64,000 nt of DNA, taken from DASPOF01 sp035626155 (lineage in GTDB: Bacteria; Desulfobacterota; Binatia; Binatales; Binataceae). Positions 33,494-42,532 of the stretch are shown here, piece after piece (within the stretch, counting starts at the first letter, position 1; the number at the start of each line of letters is the position of its first letter). Position numbers and translations under genes: made by a program. Under the pieces are notes generated by a model. That model ran no database searches, was not told the DNA's origin, and saw only the letters and a list, made by a program, of their open reading frames with translations. The stretch covers positions 3,156 through 67,155 of the forward strand of contig DASPOF010000012.1 of NCBI GenBank assembly GCA_035626155.1, given 5' to 3'.

Positions 33494-36133
33494 GTGCAAC
33501 CGCTCGGCGGGCCGCCTTCTGCAAACTCCTCGACCACCGAGACGCCTGAGCCATCGAGTCGCAGGCCTCCGCCGCGAGCGTTTACCGGAGCGATGGATGA
33601 TATCAGTGTGCCGCTGACCGGGCAGGGGGACGCCGCGCTGCGCGAAGACGGCGGGCTGAGCAGCGCCGAGGCGCGCCGCCGTCTCGACGCGTTTGGACCC
33701 AACCGCCCGGTGCGAATTCGCCGCGCCGCGGCGGTGGGCGAATTCCTACTCACGCTGGCCGATCCGATGGCGTTGATGCTGGCCGCCGCGGCGGCGGTCT
33801 ATTTCGCGCTGGGCCAGAGAACCGAGGCTACGGTTTTGCTCGTCGCGATCGCGCCGGTGCTCGCGGTCGACGTAATCCTGGAAGCGCGCTCGCGATTGGC
33901 GCTGAAAAAACTTGCCGGCGCGGTCGCGCCGCGCGCCCGCGCAGTCCGCGACGGGCAGCCGTGCGAGGTGCCCACGGAGGACCTCGTGCCGGGCGACCTG
34001 ATGCTGCTCGGCGAAGGCGGCATCGTTCATGCCGACGCGGTTGTGCGGCGGGCGGCTAATCTCGCGCTCGACGAGTCGCAGTTGACCGGCGAGTCTGAGC
34101 CGGTTGCGAAAATTCCCTGCCCCGCGGCGTGCGAGGCGTCGGCCGCGCCCGCCGAATCGCGCATCTTTGCGGGGTCGCGCGTCGTCGCGGGCCACGGCGC
34201 CGCGGAGATCGCCGCTACCGGCGAGGCGACCAGATACGGAAATATCGCGCGGCTGGTGGGCGAGGCCGAGCTTCGTTCGACACCGCTGCAGCGCAGCACC
34301 GGGCGGATGGTGCGATGGGTCGTGGTGGCGGCGCTTGCGTTGTCGGCGGCCCTTTTCGCTCTCAGCATCTGGCGCGGCGCTTCGCCCGCGCAGGCGTTCC
34401 TGTACAGCATCAGCCTGGCGATGTCGGCGGTCGGCGAGGAATTCCTGCTGGTGCTGACGATGTTTCTGAGCCTGGGCGCCTGGCGGCTGGCTCGCGGCGG
34501 CGTGTTGGCCCGCCGCCTGGCAAGCGTCGAGACTCTCGGCGCGACCACGGTAATCTGCCTGGACAAGACCGGGACGCTGACCCGCGGAGAATTCTCGCTC
34601 CAGGAGCATCGGCCGTTCAGTCCCCAGGTTTCCGAAGCGCGGCTGCTCGAGGCCGCGGTGCTCGCCTGCGAGCTGAACGCGGTGGATTCGATGGAACGGG
34701 CGATCTTCGCGCACTGCGCCGAGCACGGCATCGATCCGGATGCGCTGCACGCGCGCTGGCGTCTCATCCGGGACCATCCGTTCGATCCCATCGGCAAGCA
34801 CATGTCGCACGTGTGGCGATACGGCGACGGGCACGAGAGGGTGGTCGCCAAAGGGGCGCTCGAGGGCGTGCTCGAGCATTGCGAAGCCACCCCCGCCGAT
34901 CGCGAGCGCATCCTGCGCATGCACTCGGAGCTGGCCTCGCGCGGCATGCGCGTGCTGGCGGTGGCGATGCGGGAGGCGAGTGCGGAAGGGTCCGGGATTG
35001 CGCGCAGCCGCAGCGAGGATGAAACCGCACTGCGGCTTTGCGGGTTGCTCGGCTTTCAGGATCCGCTCCGACCCGAAGTGCCTGCCGCGATCGCCGAATG
35101 CGAGTCCGCCGGCATCCGCCTCAAGCTCATCACCGGCGATCACGTGCTCACCGCGCACGCGGTGGCCGATGCGTCCGGGATGGCTCATACCGACGACGCA
35201 ATCATCACCGGCGATCAACTCGACCGTCTCGATCGCGAGCGCTTCGCCGCGGCCGCAATGCGCTGCGCGGTCTTCGCCAGAATTCGCCCGGAGCAGAAAT
35301 ACGCGATCGTCGATGCGCTCGAACGCGCGGGCGAAGTGGTCGCGATGACGGGCGACGGCATCAACGACGCTCCCGCGCTGCGGCGCGCCGATATCGGCGT
35401 GAGCATGGGGCGGCGCGGCACCGAGGTGGCCCGCGCGGTCGCCGATCTGGTTCTGCTGGACGACGATTTCACGGCGCTGGTCGCGACCATCCGCGAGGGC
35501 CGGCGCATCTTCGCCAACATCCAGCGCGCCTTCCTCTACCTGGTCGGCTTCAAAGTGATGCTGGTGGCGCTCGCGCTGTCGGCGCCGCTCTTGCGCCTCC
35601 CGATCCTGTTGCTGCCGGTCAGCCTGGTGTGGATGGAGATGATCGTTCATCCGGTCTCGGCGCTCGCATTCGAGGGCGAGGAGGCCGGCAACGATGTCAT
35701 GTTGCAGCCGCCGCGCGATCCCACTGCACCGCTCGTGGAGCCGGCGTCCGCGATCCAATCGCTGCTGACGGGTGCGCTGCTCAGCGCCGGTGCGCTCGCG
35801 CTTTATGCGCTGCGGCTTGACCGCGGCGTCCAGTACGCCAGATCGGCGGCGATGGTGGTCGCGGTCGCGGGAAGCATCGCGATGGTGTGGGCAGGATTGC
35901 CGCGCATCGGGCGCTGGCGGCTCGCCGTGCCTTCGGCCGCCCGCTTCTGGATCGTGATCGCGCTGGTCGCGGCGAGCCTGCCCGCGTTCATGCTCATCAG
36001 GCCGATCGCGTCGGTGATGATGATCGCGCCGATCGATGCGCGCGACTGGGCGTGCGGACTTGGCGTGGCCGCGCTGGCCGCCGGATGGCGGCTCCTCGGA
36101 AGTGATTTTAAGCGGCCGGCGATGAAGCCGTGA
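33494..36133 (+). CDS. Cation-translocating P-type ATPase with altered M4 motif
   Basis: This 879-residue ion pump has the canonical catalytic parts: TGES in the actuator (residues 198-201), the phosphorylated Asp in DKTGTLT (from residue 357), and the hinge GDGINDAP near residue 620. The N-terminal segment GLSSAEARRRLDAFGPN is typical of P2-type pumps. The membrane motif expected as PEGLP or PEEFP reads GEEFL (residues 314-318): both prolines are lost while glutamate 315 stays. The GTG start at 33494 has a weak ribosome site; ATG 33593 is the alternative. Calcium or another cation is possible. Last gene of the operon. Confidence 0.88.
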   Translation: MQPLGGPPSANSSTTETPEPSSRRPPPRAFTGAMDDISVPLTGQGDAALREDGGLSSAEARRRLDAFGPNRPVRIRRAAAVGEFLLTLADPMALMLAAAAAVYFALGQRTEATVLLVAIAPVLAVDVILEARSRLALKKLAGAVAPRARAVRDGQPCEVPTEDLVPGDLMLLGEGGIVHADAVVRRAANLALDESQLTGESEPVAKIPCPAACEASAAPAESRIFAGSRVVAGHGAAEIAATGEATRYGNIARLVGEAELRSTPLQRSTGRMVRWVVVAALALSAALFALSIWRGASPAQAFLYSISLAMSAVGEEFLLVLTMFLSLGAWRLARGGVLARRLASVETLGATTVICLDKTGTLTRGEFSLQEHRPFSPQVSEARLLEAAVLACELNAVDSMERAIFAHCAEHGIDPDALHARWRLIRDHPFDPIGKHMSHVWRYGDGHERVVAKGALEGVLEHCEATPADRERILRMHSELASRGMRVLAVAMREASAEGSGIARSRSEDETALRLCGLLGFQDPLRPEVPAAIAECESAGIRLKLITGDHVLTAHAVADASGMAHTDDAIITGDQLDRLDRERFAAAAMRCAVFARIRPEQKYAIVDALERAGEVVAMTGDGINDAPALRRADIGVSMGRRGTEVARAVADLVLLDDDFTALVATIREGRRIFANIQRAFLYLVGFKVMLVALALSAPLLRLPILLLPVSLVWMEMIVHPVSALAFEGEEAGNDVMLQPPRDPTAPLVEPASAIQSLLTGALLSAGALALYALRLDRGVQYARSAAMVVAVAGSIAMVWAGLPRIGRWRLAVPSAARFWIVIALVAASLPAFMLIRPIASVMMIAPIDARDWACGLGVAALAAGWRLLGSDFKRPAMKP

Positions 36134-36158
36134 GATTGCGCAGAGATCGATATCGCGG

Positions 36159-37673
36159 CTAGTCGAGGCCGTACTTCGCGATTTTCGCGTACAGCTTCTT
36201 GCGCGAGATCTTGAGCAGCTTGGCGGCCTGCGCCTTGTTGCCCTCAGTGGTCTCGAGCGCGCGGCGGATCAGATGGCGTTCGGCTTCGGCGAAAGTGCCG
36301 ACCGGCCCGCTGTCGCCGGCCGATCGCTCTCCGGCCGAGTGCCCGCCGATCGGGCCGGGAAGATCCTGGAGCCGGATCATCGCCGATTTGCCGAAGGTAA
36401 ACGCGCCTTCGATCGCATTCTGAAGCTCGCGGACATTGCCGGGCCACGAGTAATGCTTCAGCGCTTCCAGCGCGTCATCCTCGATGCCGGCGACCGGGGA
36501 GGGCCTGAGCATCTTCTCATTGAACAGCTCGATGAAGTGCTCGACCAGCAGCGGGACGTCCTCGAGATGGTCGCGCAGCGGCGGCATCGTCAAGACGCTG
36601 GCCTGCAAGCGGTAATAGAGGTCGGCGCGTAGCTGGCCGCTGCGCACGGCCTCAGTGGGATCGCGGTTGGTCGATGCGATCAGGCGGACATCGACCGGGA
36701 CTTCGCGCGTCGATCCGACGGGGCGGACGCTCCACTCCTGAATCGCACGCAGGAGCTTGCTCTGGGTCTCGGCGCTCATCTCGGTGACCTCATCGAGGAA
36801 GAGCGTTCCGCCCTCGGCGGCGCGGAAGAGCCCGAGGTACTCCGCGATGGCTCCGCTAAAGGCTCCGCGCTTGTAACCGAACAGTTCGCTCTCGATCAGA
36901 TCCCTTGGAATCGCGGCGCAGTTGAGGGCGACGAACGGCGCGTTGGAATTCGCTCCGCACTCGTGAATCGCGCGGGCGGCCAGCTCCTTCCCGGTTCCGC
37001 TCTCGCCGACGATCAGGACGGTGCCGCGCGTTGCCCCGGCCGCCTCGATCCGTTCGTACAGAGCGCGCATCGGGGCGGAGGCGCCCACCAGGCCGCGAAA
37101 TCGTGTACGCGAGCCCGCCGGCAGATTGCGCGCCTCGCGCTCGAGCGCCCGGATGCGCGCGCTCGCCACCGCAGCCCGCGATCTGAAATAGGTGTCCGCC
37201 AGGATGACGATCTGACAATGGCTCAGCTTGTCGAACGCGAGATAAGTGGCCGTGGTCGCCTGCGGAAAAGTGGGGAACACTGCCGCTGCGCTCTCCTCGA
37301 ACAAGTGCATCGATACGATCAGCTCGGAAAACGGCACCTGCCGCTCGGCCAGCCTCTCGCCGACGCGGCGCACGTCGGCCGCGAACTGGCCCACGTCCTT
37401 GGCAAGCAGGTCTTTCAGGATCGCGTCGAGTTCCCAGCCGAAGATGTCCAGGAATTCCGGTTTGGTAAGCGAGCGCGTGTCGCCGAAATGCAGCCGGTAG
37501 AGCCGATGCCAGTTTTCCAGCACCGCATCGCGCTGGCTGCGGATTGCCTCGAAAATCGGGCGCAGCGCGTCCAGCTCCTCATCCCACAGCAGGTGGAAAT
37601 AGCGAGGCGCTGCCTGCGTCGGCGCGGACCGGGTAACGGTCTGGCGGGGCTCCGAATCGGGTTCTCGTCTCAT
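36159..37673 (-). CDS. Sigma54-dependent transcriptional activator with RsbRD-like N-terminus
   Basis: This 504-residue enhancer-binding protein has an all-helical N-terminal sensor (about residues 20-170). It is globin- or RsbRD-like, with LYRLHFGDTRSLTKPEFL. The AAA+ domain (about 190-425) has Walker A GESGTGKE and Walker B GGTLFLDEV. The Fis-type helix-turn-helix (about 465-504) contains NKAQAAKLLKISRKKLYAKI. The sigma54-contact loop is GAFSGA, with serine for the usual threonine. There is no obvious phosphoacceptor receiver. It is convergent with the P-type ATPase gene. The two -24/-12 promoters near 31.7-32.0 kb are its most likely local targets. Start ATG 37673, or GTG 37682. Confidence 0.9.
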   Translation of the reverse strand: MRREPDSEPRQTVTRSAPTQAAPRYFHLLWDEELDALRPIFEAIRSQRDAVLENWHRLYRLHFGDTRSLTKPEFLDIFGWELDAILKDLLAKDVGQFAADVRRVGERLAERQVPFSELIVSMHLFEESAAAVFPTFPQATTATYLAFDKLSHCQIVILADTYFRSRAAVASARIRALEREARNLPAGSRTRFRGLVGASAPMRALYERIEAAGATRGTVLIVGESGTGKELAARAIHECGANSNAPFVALNCAAIPRDLIESELFGYKRGAFSGAIAEYLGLFRAAEGGTLFLDEVTEMSAETQSKLLRAIQEWSVRPVGSTREVPVDVRLIASTNRDPTEAVRSGQLRADLYYRLQASVLTMPPLRDHLEDVPLLVEHFIELFNEKMLRPSPVAGIEDDALEALKHYSWPGNVRELQNAIEGAFTFGKSAMIRLQDLPGPIGGHSAGERSAGDSGPVGTFAEAERHLIRRALETTEGNKAQAAKLLKISRKKLYAKIAKYGLD

Positions 37674-37691
37674 CTGCGGCACGTCGCGGTC

Positions 37692-37712
37692 GTTGTTGCC
37701 AAGGGTAACAAC
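37692..37712. promoter_or_regulatory. Inverted repeat upstream of the sigma54 activator gene
   Basis: GTTGTTGCC (37692-37700) and GGTAACAAC (37704-37712) form a 9-bp inverted repeat with one mismatch and a three-base centre. It lies about 20 bases before the activator's start codon. It could be an autoregulatory operator or a leader hairpin. Confidence 0.5.
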
Positions 37713-37826
37713 TGGTCAGACGGGCTGCACCCTACGGAAACACCAAGCCCTTTAGCATAATGGGCCTTGCGTGGGAAAAACATGGCACCCCAGCGAATTT
37801 CAGGGCCGGGTGACCGGCCTTCGGGC

Positions 37827-37842
37827 TGGCACGCTTTGAGCA
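37827..37842 (+). promoter_or_regulatory. Possible sigma54 promoter of the receiver-like gene
   Basis: TGGCACGCTTTGAGCA has a perfect -24 element and the -12 GC at the right distance, but GA replaces the two preceding T residues. It lies 45 bases before ATG 37887. The match is weaker than the two sites near 32 kb. Confidence 0.4.
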
Positions 37843-37886
37843 TCCAAGCGCGCTTAAGACGGAACCCTGTGGGAATTAAGGCGCAG

Positions 37887-38339
37887 ATGGCCGCGCCGCG
37901 CAAGGGAGGGGAACCCGGCGCGCCGCCAAGCTCCCGTGATCCGGATCGGCCCAGCAACCCTGCCGACTCTCCGCTCACCATGCTTGTGTTCTCGAACGAC
38001 GACGCGGTCCAAAGTCTGGCCGCGGAGGCGGCTGTTCCGCCCTGGAGCGTCGAGCGATGCACCGACGTGGGGGAGTCGAGATCGAGGCTTGTCAAGCCGG
38101 GCGTCAGGCTGGTGGTGGTCGATGATGCGGCGATCGAAGAATCCACGCGCGGATGGGTCCTGGAACAGATTAGAAAATACGCCGTACGCGCGATGGTGGT
38201 GTACATTGCTTCCGACCACAGCGACCAAAGCGAGCGGCGCGCTCGCGCATTTCCGGTTCAATATTATACCTCCAAGCCGCTGGATCACGACCGTGCGCTG
38301 AGAGTGCTTCAGTCGTTTGTCGTTCGTTCGAGCCACTGA
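37887..38339 (+). CDS. Receiver-like (CheY-fold) protein, degenerate
   Basis: This 150-residue protein has a disordered proline/glycine-rich N-terminus and a receiver-like domain from about residue 31 (LTMLVFSNDDAVQSL). The acidic site VVVDDAAIEES and the conserved lysine in YYTSKPLDHDRAL are present. The strand-one acidic pair reads SNDD, so phosphorylation may be possible. There is no output domain. Start ATG 37887 has AAGG upstream and fits the weak -24/-12 site; an upstream ATG at 37782 and an internal one at 37979 are alternatives. It lies between the sigma54 activator and the hybrid kinase. Confidence 0.65.
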   Translation: MAAPRKGGEPGAPPSSRDPDRPSNPADSPLTMLVFSNDDAVQSLAAEAAVPPWSVERCTDVGESRSRLVKPGVRLVVVDDAAIEESTRGWVLEQIRKYAVRAMVVYIASDHSDQSERRARAFPVQYYTSKPLDHDRALRVLQSFVVRSSH

Positions 38340-38722
38340 TCCGATTCTCACTGCGATAGCGCAACTCTCTCGCATCCGGTCTGACAGGCGCCGCCGAGCC
38401 TGAAACACCAGGCCCTCGCGCTTGTCCGCGCCTGCCCGCAAAAAGGGCGGCAGCTTGCGCGATATCGAGTCTGGAGACCGCCGGGATTCGGTTCGCCAAC
38501 GGCTGCAACTTCCCCGCGCGGGCGCGTTCCGCGTGCGTCCGCTTATGATTCATCTTTGCAACGCATCGTTGTCCCGAATAGGTGCGATATCGCCTCACTC
38601 CGGCGGCATTGATAACTGCTGGCGGTCATAGGCCGGGAGAGCACAAATCGCCTACGGGCACTGCGCTTGCACCTTTTCCCGTGCACTTCCAAGCCCTCGC
38701 GCGAGAAGGGATTGGTCGGCGA
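38340..38722. other. Intergenic region before the hybrid kinase
   Basis: These 383 bases lie between the receiver-like gene and the kinase start I prefer. The kinase frame is open back to a GTG at 38582, so part of this stretch may be coding. I see no RNA gene, repeat or clear promoter in it. Confidence 0.45.
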
Positions 38723-41404
38723 ATGAGCGGTGAAGGCACAGCGGCCTTTTTCGGACAGACACGCAGCCACAGGACCATCGCGGGCCTCGTTGCCGAGCGC
38801 GGCCGTACGCTCGGTGCGCCCGGGGCGAGCCGTGAATCTCGGCCGGTCCCGATGCTTTCCGATGAATGGTCCGCGCGGGTGGTCAGAATTGCCGCCGCGC
38901 TCATCGCGATCGCGGCCTTAATCGCCCTGGCGAAACCACGCAGCGCTCTGTCGGCGAGACCGCTCTGGGAGACTCGCTGTCTCGTCCTTAACCTCTGCAT
39001 CGGGCTCATCGCGATCGGCCTCGGCTTCGCGCCGTGGTTCGCGCGATACTGGCAGCCCGCCGGCTGGCTCCTTGGCGTTTCCGTCGTTGCAAACGCAACG
39101 GCCGCGGGAGTGGGCGACGGAAACATGGAGCTGCTCTGTGTGGCGCTGCTCCTGATGATCCTGGGTCCGGGCAATGTCCTGCCGTTGTCCGCCGGATGGC
39201 AGGCATCATTCAGCGCTGTTTGTCTTGGTGCGTGGGGTGTGGGAGCCGGCGTGGGGCCGCACGGTATCGCCGATTCGGCGTGGCCGTGGATCGCGATCCT
39301 CGCCGCGGCCGGACTTGCGCAATTCACCGCGACGCTTCGCGAGCGACAGGCGGCCGGGCAAGCCGAATCGCAGCGGAGGGTTCGGGAGTGCGAAACCGAG
39401 TTGCGCAAGATGTTCGAAACCAGCCCCGACATGATCGCGATCAACCGGCTGGCCGACGGCGAATTCATCGACCTCAACGAGGAATTCGATCGAAGCGGGT
39501 ATGCGCGCGCGCAACTGCTGGGGCGTTCGGACGAAGAAGTCGGGCTGTGGGCCGACCCCGAAGAGCGCCGCCGCTTCTACGAACTGGCGCGTGCGCGCGG
39601 CGAAGTGCGCAACCTGGAAGCGTCGTTCCGCACCCGCGATGGCCAAATCGTGCCGATGCTGCTGTCGGCAGTGGTGGTCGAATTGGGCGGCGAGCCGTGC
39701 CTGCTCAGCGTCGCGCGAACCATCATGCGCCTTAAGCAGACGGAGCTCGAACTGGAGCAGGCGCGCGGACAGGCTCTGGCGGCCTCCCGCATCAAGTCCG
39801 AATTTCTGCACAACATCTCGCACGAGATCCGCACCCCGCTCCACGCGATTCTCGGAATGACCGAGCTGATGCTCGAAACCGAACTCACCGACGAGCAGCA
39901 GGGCTACCTCACCCGGATCGCCGCCAACGGCGCCGCGCTTCGCGAGCTGATCGACAGCATCCTCGATTTTTCCCGGGCCGAGAGCGGCCGGCTCGAACTC
40001 GAGCATACGGAGTTCGATCTCGAGGCGGTGCTCGACCGCGTGCTCGATACGATGGCGGCGCGCGCGCACGAAAAGGGGCTCGAACTCGCGGCGCGGATCG
40101 CGCCCGACGTCCCGGCGGCGGTGGGCGGCGACCCGGAGCGGCTCAGGCAAGTCCTGCTCAATCTGATCGGCAACGCGGTCAAGTTCACCGAGCGCGGCGA
40201 AGTCGTGCTCAACGTGTCTGCCGAGCCCGGCGAATCGGATCACGCGGTGCTGAAATTTTCAGTCGCCGATACCGGAATCGGAATTGCCAGGGACAAGCTC
40301 GAATCTGTGTTCGCAAGCTTTGCGCAGGCCGATTCGTCGATCACGCGCAGATACGGCGGCGCCGGGCTGGGGCTGGCGATCGCGAAGAATCTCGTCACGT
40401 TGATGGGCGGCCGGATCTGGGTCGAGAGCGAACCGGGAGAGGGAAGCACGTTCCATTTCACGGCGCGGCTCAAGCGGCAGAGCGCGGCCACGGTCGGCGC
40501 CCGATCGATGCCGGCCAACGCCGGCATTGCCGGAAAGCGCGTCCTGGTTGTCGATGGCGCACAGGTCAATCGCTCGATCATGCGGGAAATGCTCGAAAGA
40601 TTGGGCGCCCAGGTGTCGGAGGCGGACTCGGTCGAGGCGGCCCTGATGGCGCTGGAGCGCGCCCGTGATCTGCGCGATCCGTACCGGGTGACGATGCTCG
40701 ACTGGCAGATGGCGGCCCCGGGCGGCGTCGAACTGGCCCGGCGCATCCGCTCAAGCGGCGCGAGCGACGAGCTTGTCGGAATGCTGAGGTCGCACGGCCT
40801 GGACGGGCAATTGAAGGAGATGCGATCGGCGGGAATCGCACGTTATCTGGTAAAGCCGATTCGCCGCGCCGATCTGCTCCATACGCTCGGGGCCGCGACC
40901 GGCGGCCATAAGAACGGTCGAGCGGCCCACGCCCCGTCGGCTGCAACCCCTCCGATCGCGAGCGGCAAGGCTTTGAAAATCCTGCTTGCCGACGACTCGG
41001 ACGACAATCGCAACCTGGTTGCGGCCTTCCTCAAGAACACCTCGTATCAGATCGACCCGGTCGTGGATGGCGCACAGGCGGTCGAGCGATTTACCTCCGG
41101 CGTTTATGACCTCGTGCTGATGGATGTGCAGATGCCGGTGATGGATGGACACACCGCGACCCGCCAAATCCGCGCCTGGGAGCGCGAGCGCGGCCGAGCC
41201 CCTACGCCGATCGTCGCACTGACCGCGGCGGCGCTTCCCGAATCCGTCGCCAAGAGCATCGAGGCGGGATGCAATGAGCACGTGACCAAACCGGTCAAGA
41301 AAGCGACGCTGCTGTCGGTAATCGACCGGCTGACGGCGGGGCAGGATCGCGCGGCGGGTGCGCGCATGCTCGAGCATATCGGCGCGCCCGTCCCGCAGCA
41401 CTGA
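38723..41404 (+). CDS. Hybrid sensor histidine kinase with PAS and two receiver domains
   Basis: This 893-residue membrane kinase (ATG 38723) has about five or six N-terminal membrane helices (roughly residues 55-210). A PAS domain follows (LRKMFETSPDMIAINRLADG), then the HisKA box with SHEIRTPLH and an ATPase domain with N, G1 and G2 boxes (NLIGNAVKF, VADTGIGIA, GGAGLGLAI). The first receiver is degraded: VLVVDGAQVN has lost one acidic residue, though the Asp in LDWQM remains. The second receiver is intact (LLADDSDDNR, LMDVQMPVMDG). The start is uncertain; GTG 38582 and ATG 38852 are also in frame. It may control the neighbouring stress module (inference). Confidence 0.88.
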   Translation: MSGEGTAAFFGQTRSHRTIAGLVAERGRTLGAPGASRESRPVPMLSDEWSARVVRIAAALIAIAALIALAKPRSALSARPLWETRCLVLNLCIGLIAIGLGFAPWFARYWQPAGWLLGVSVVANATAAGVGDGNMELLCVALLLMILGPGNVLPLSAGWQASFSAVCLGAWGVGAGVGPHGIADSAWPWIAILAAAGLAQFTATLRERQAAGQAESQRRVRECETELRKMFETSPDMIAINRLADGEFIDLNEEFDRSGYARAQLLGRSDEEVGLWADPEERRRFYELARARGEVRNLEASFRTRDGQIVPMLLSAVVVELGGEPCLLSVARTIMRLKQTELELEQARGQALAASRIKSEFLHNISHEIRTPLHAILGMTELMLETELTDEQQGYLTRIAANGAALRELIDSILDFSRAESGRLELEHTEFDLEAVLDRVLDTMAARAHEKGLELAARIAPDVPAAVGGDPERLRQVLLNLIGNAVKFTERGEVVLNVSAEPGESDHAVLKFSVADTGIGIARDKLESVFASFAQADSSITRRYGGAGLGLAIAKNLVTLMGGRIWVESEPGEGSTFHFTARLKRQSAATVGARSMPANAGIAGKRVLVVDGAQVNRSIMREMLERLGAQVSEADSVEAALMALERARDLRDPYRVTMLDWQMAAPGGVELARRIRSSGASDELVGMLRSHGLDGQLKEMRSAGIARYLVKPIRRADLLHTLGAATGGHKNGRAAHAPSAATPPIASGKALKILLADDSDDNRNLVAAFLKNTSYQIDPVVDGAQAVERFTSGVYDLVLMDVQMPVMDGHTATRQIRAWERERGRAPTPIVALTAAALPESVAKSIEAGCNEHVTKPVKKATLLSVIDRLTAGQDRAAGARMLEHIGAPVPQH

Positions 41405-41461
41405 CCGCGCGCATCGCGCGGGCGAAGCGCTCGCGCACGAATTCATCGCGCCCTGGCGCGG

Positions 41462-42532
41462 CTAAATCTGGTAGGTGAAAGCGCTGCTCTCCTTCGGGCC
41501 GACAAAGACTTCGCTGCCGGGCTCGATTCTGAGCGCGCGGTATCGCTCGTGATTGATCTCGACCTGCACCGGGTCGCCCCATTGCGCAACCAGTTCGACT
41601 TTGACTTGCGGCCCGGCGGGATTGACGTTCTTGACCGTCGCGCGAAAGCTCTTTTCGCCCACCGGCGTGTGGTCGATTTCGAGCAGGTGCGGCCGGACGT
41701 AAAGGACCGCGCGGCCGTTGGAGGCTTGGACGTGTTGGTGGGTCACATCCACTTCGAGCGCCGTGTCGCCGAGATACACGCGTCCGTTCTCAATCCGCCC
41801 GTGAAACAGGTTCACGTTGCCGAGAAAGTTGTACACGAAGGCATTGGCGGGATTGTGATAAACCTCCTCGGGCGTGCCGATTTGCTCGATGCGCCCGGCG
41901 TTCAGGATGACCACGCGGTCGGCGAGTTCCAGCGCCTCGTCCTGGTCGTGCGTGACGAACACGCTGGTGACGTGCAACTGCTGGTGCAGGCGCTTGAGCC
42001 ACTGCCTCAGCTCCTGGCGCACCTTCGCATCGAGCGATCCGAACGGCTCATCGAGCAGCAGCACGCTGGGCTCGACCGCAAGCGTGCGGGCCAGCGCGAC
42101 GCGCTGGCGCTGGCCGCCGGACAGTTGCGAGGGGTAGCGGTCGGCGAGAAAGTCGAGCTGTACCAGGGCGAGGAGTTCGTGCACGCGGGCGGCGATCTTG
42201 CGCTCGGGCAGGCGCTCGCGGCGCGGACGGACTTTAAGCCCGAAGGCGACGTTCTGGAACACGGTCATGTGCCGGAACAGCGCGTAATGCTGAAAGACGA
42301 AACCGACCCCCCGATCCCGCACGCTCATCGCGGCCGCATCCTCGCCATGGAATCGCACGCTTCCGCTGTCCGCGGTCTCCAGCCCCGCGATGATCCGCAG
42401 AAGCGTCGTCTTGCCCGATCCCGACAGCCCGAGCAGCGCGACCAGCTCGCCGGTGGCGATCTCGAGATCGACCCGCTCGAGCGCGACGAAATTGCCGAAG
42501 GTCTTGCGAACTGCGGTGAGTTCTATGCTCAT
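41462..42532 (-). CDS. cysA: Sulfate/thiosulfate ABC transporter ATP-binding protein
   Basis: This 356-residue ATPase energises sulfate import. Walker A is GLSGSGKTT (residues 35-43), the signature is LSGGQRQRVALARTL, and Walker B is VLLLDEPFGSLD. The C-terminal TOBE-like regulatory domain (from about residue 240) reads VTHQHVQASNGRAVLYVRPH. Its ATG overlaps the cysW stop (ATGA). It is the last gene of the sulfate operon. The family assignment is helped by the adjacent sulfate-binding protein. Confidence 0.95.
   Translation of the reverse strand: MSIELTAVRKTFGNFVALERVDLEIATGELVALLGLSGSGKTTLLRIIAGLETADSGSVRFHGEDAAAMSVRDRGVGFVFQHYALFRHMTVFQNVAFGLKVRPRRERLPERKIAARVHELLALVQLDFLADRYPSQLSGGQRQRVALARTLAVEPSVLLLDEPFGSLDAKVRQELRQWLKRLHQQLHVTSVFVTHDQDEALELADRVVILNAGRIEQIGTPEEVYHNPANAFVYNFLGNVNLFHGRIENGRVYLGDTALEVDVTHQHVQASNGRAVLYVRPHLLEIDHTPVGEKSFRATVKNVNPAGPQVKVELVAQWGDPVQVEINHERYRALRIEPGSEVFVGPKESSAFTYQI

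Noticed and set aside
33746..35758. Very long open frame antisense to the P-type ATPase gene (and similar ones at 2866-4347, 12657-14114, 51478-52980 and 62358-63845)
   Set aside because: These are arginine/histidine-rich translations without domains, lying exactly over strongly supported genes on the other strand. GC-rich third positions remove stop codons in the antisense frame.
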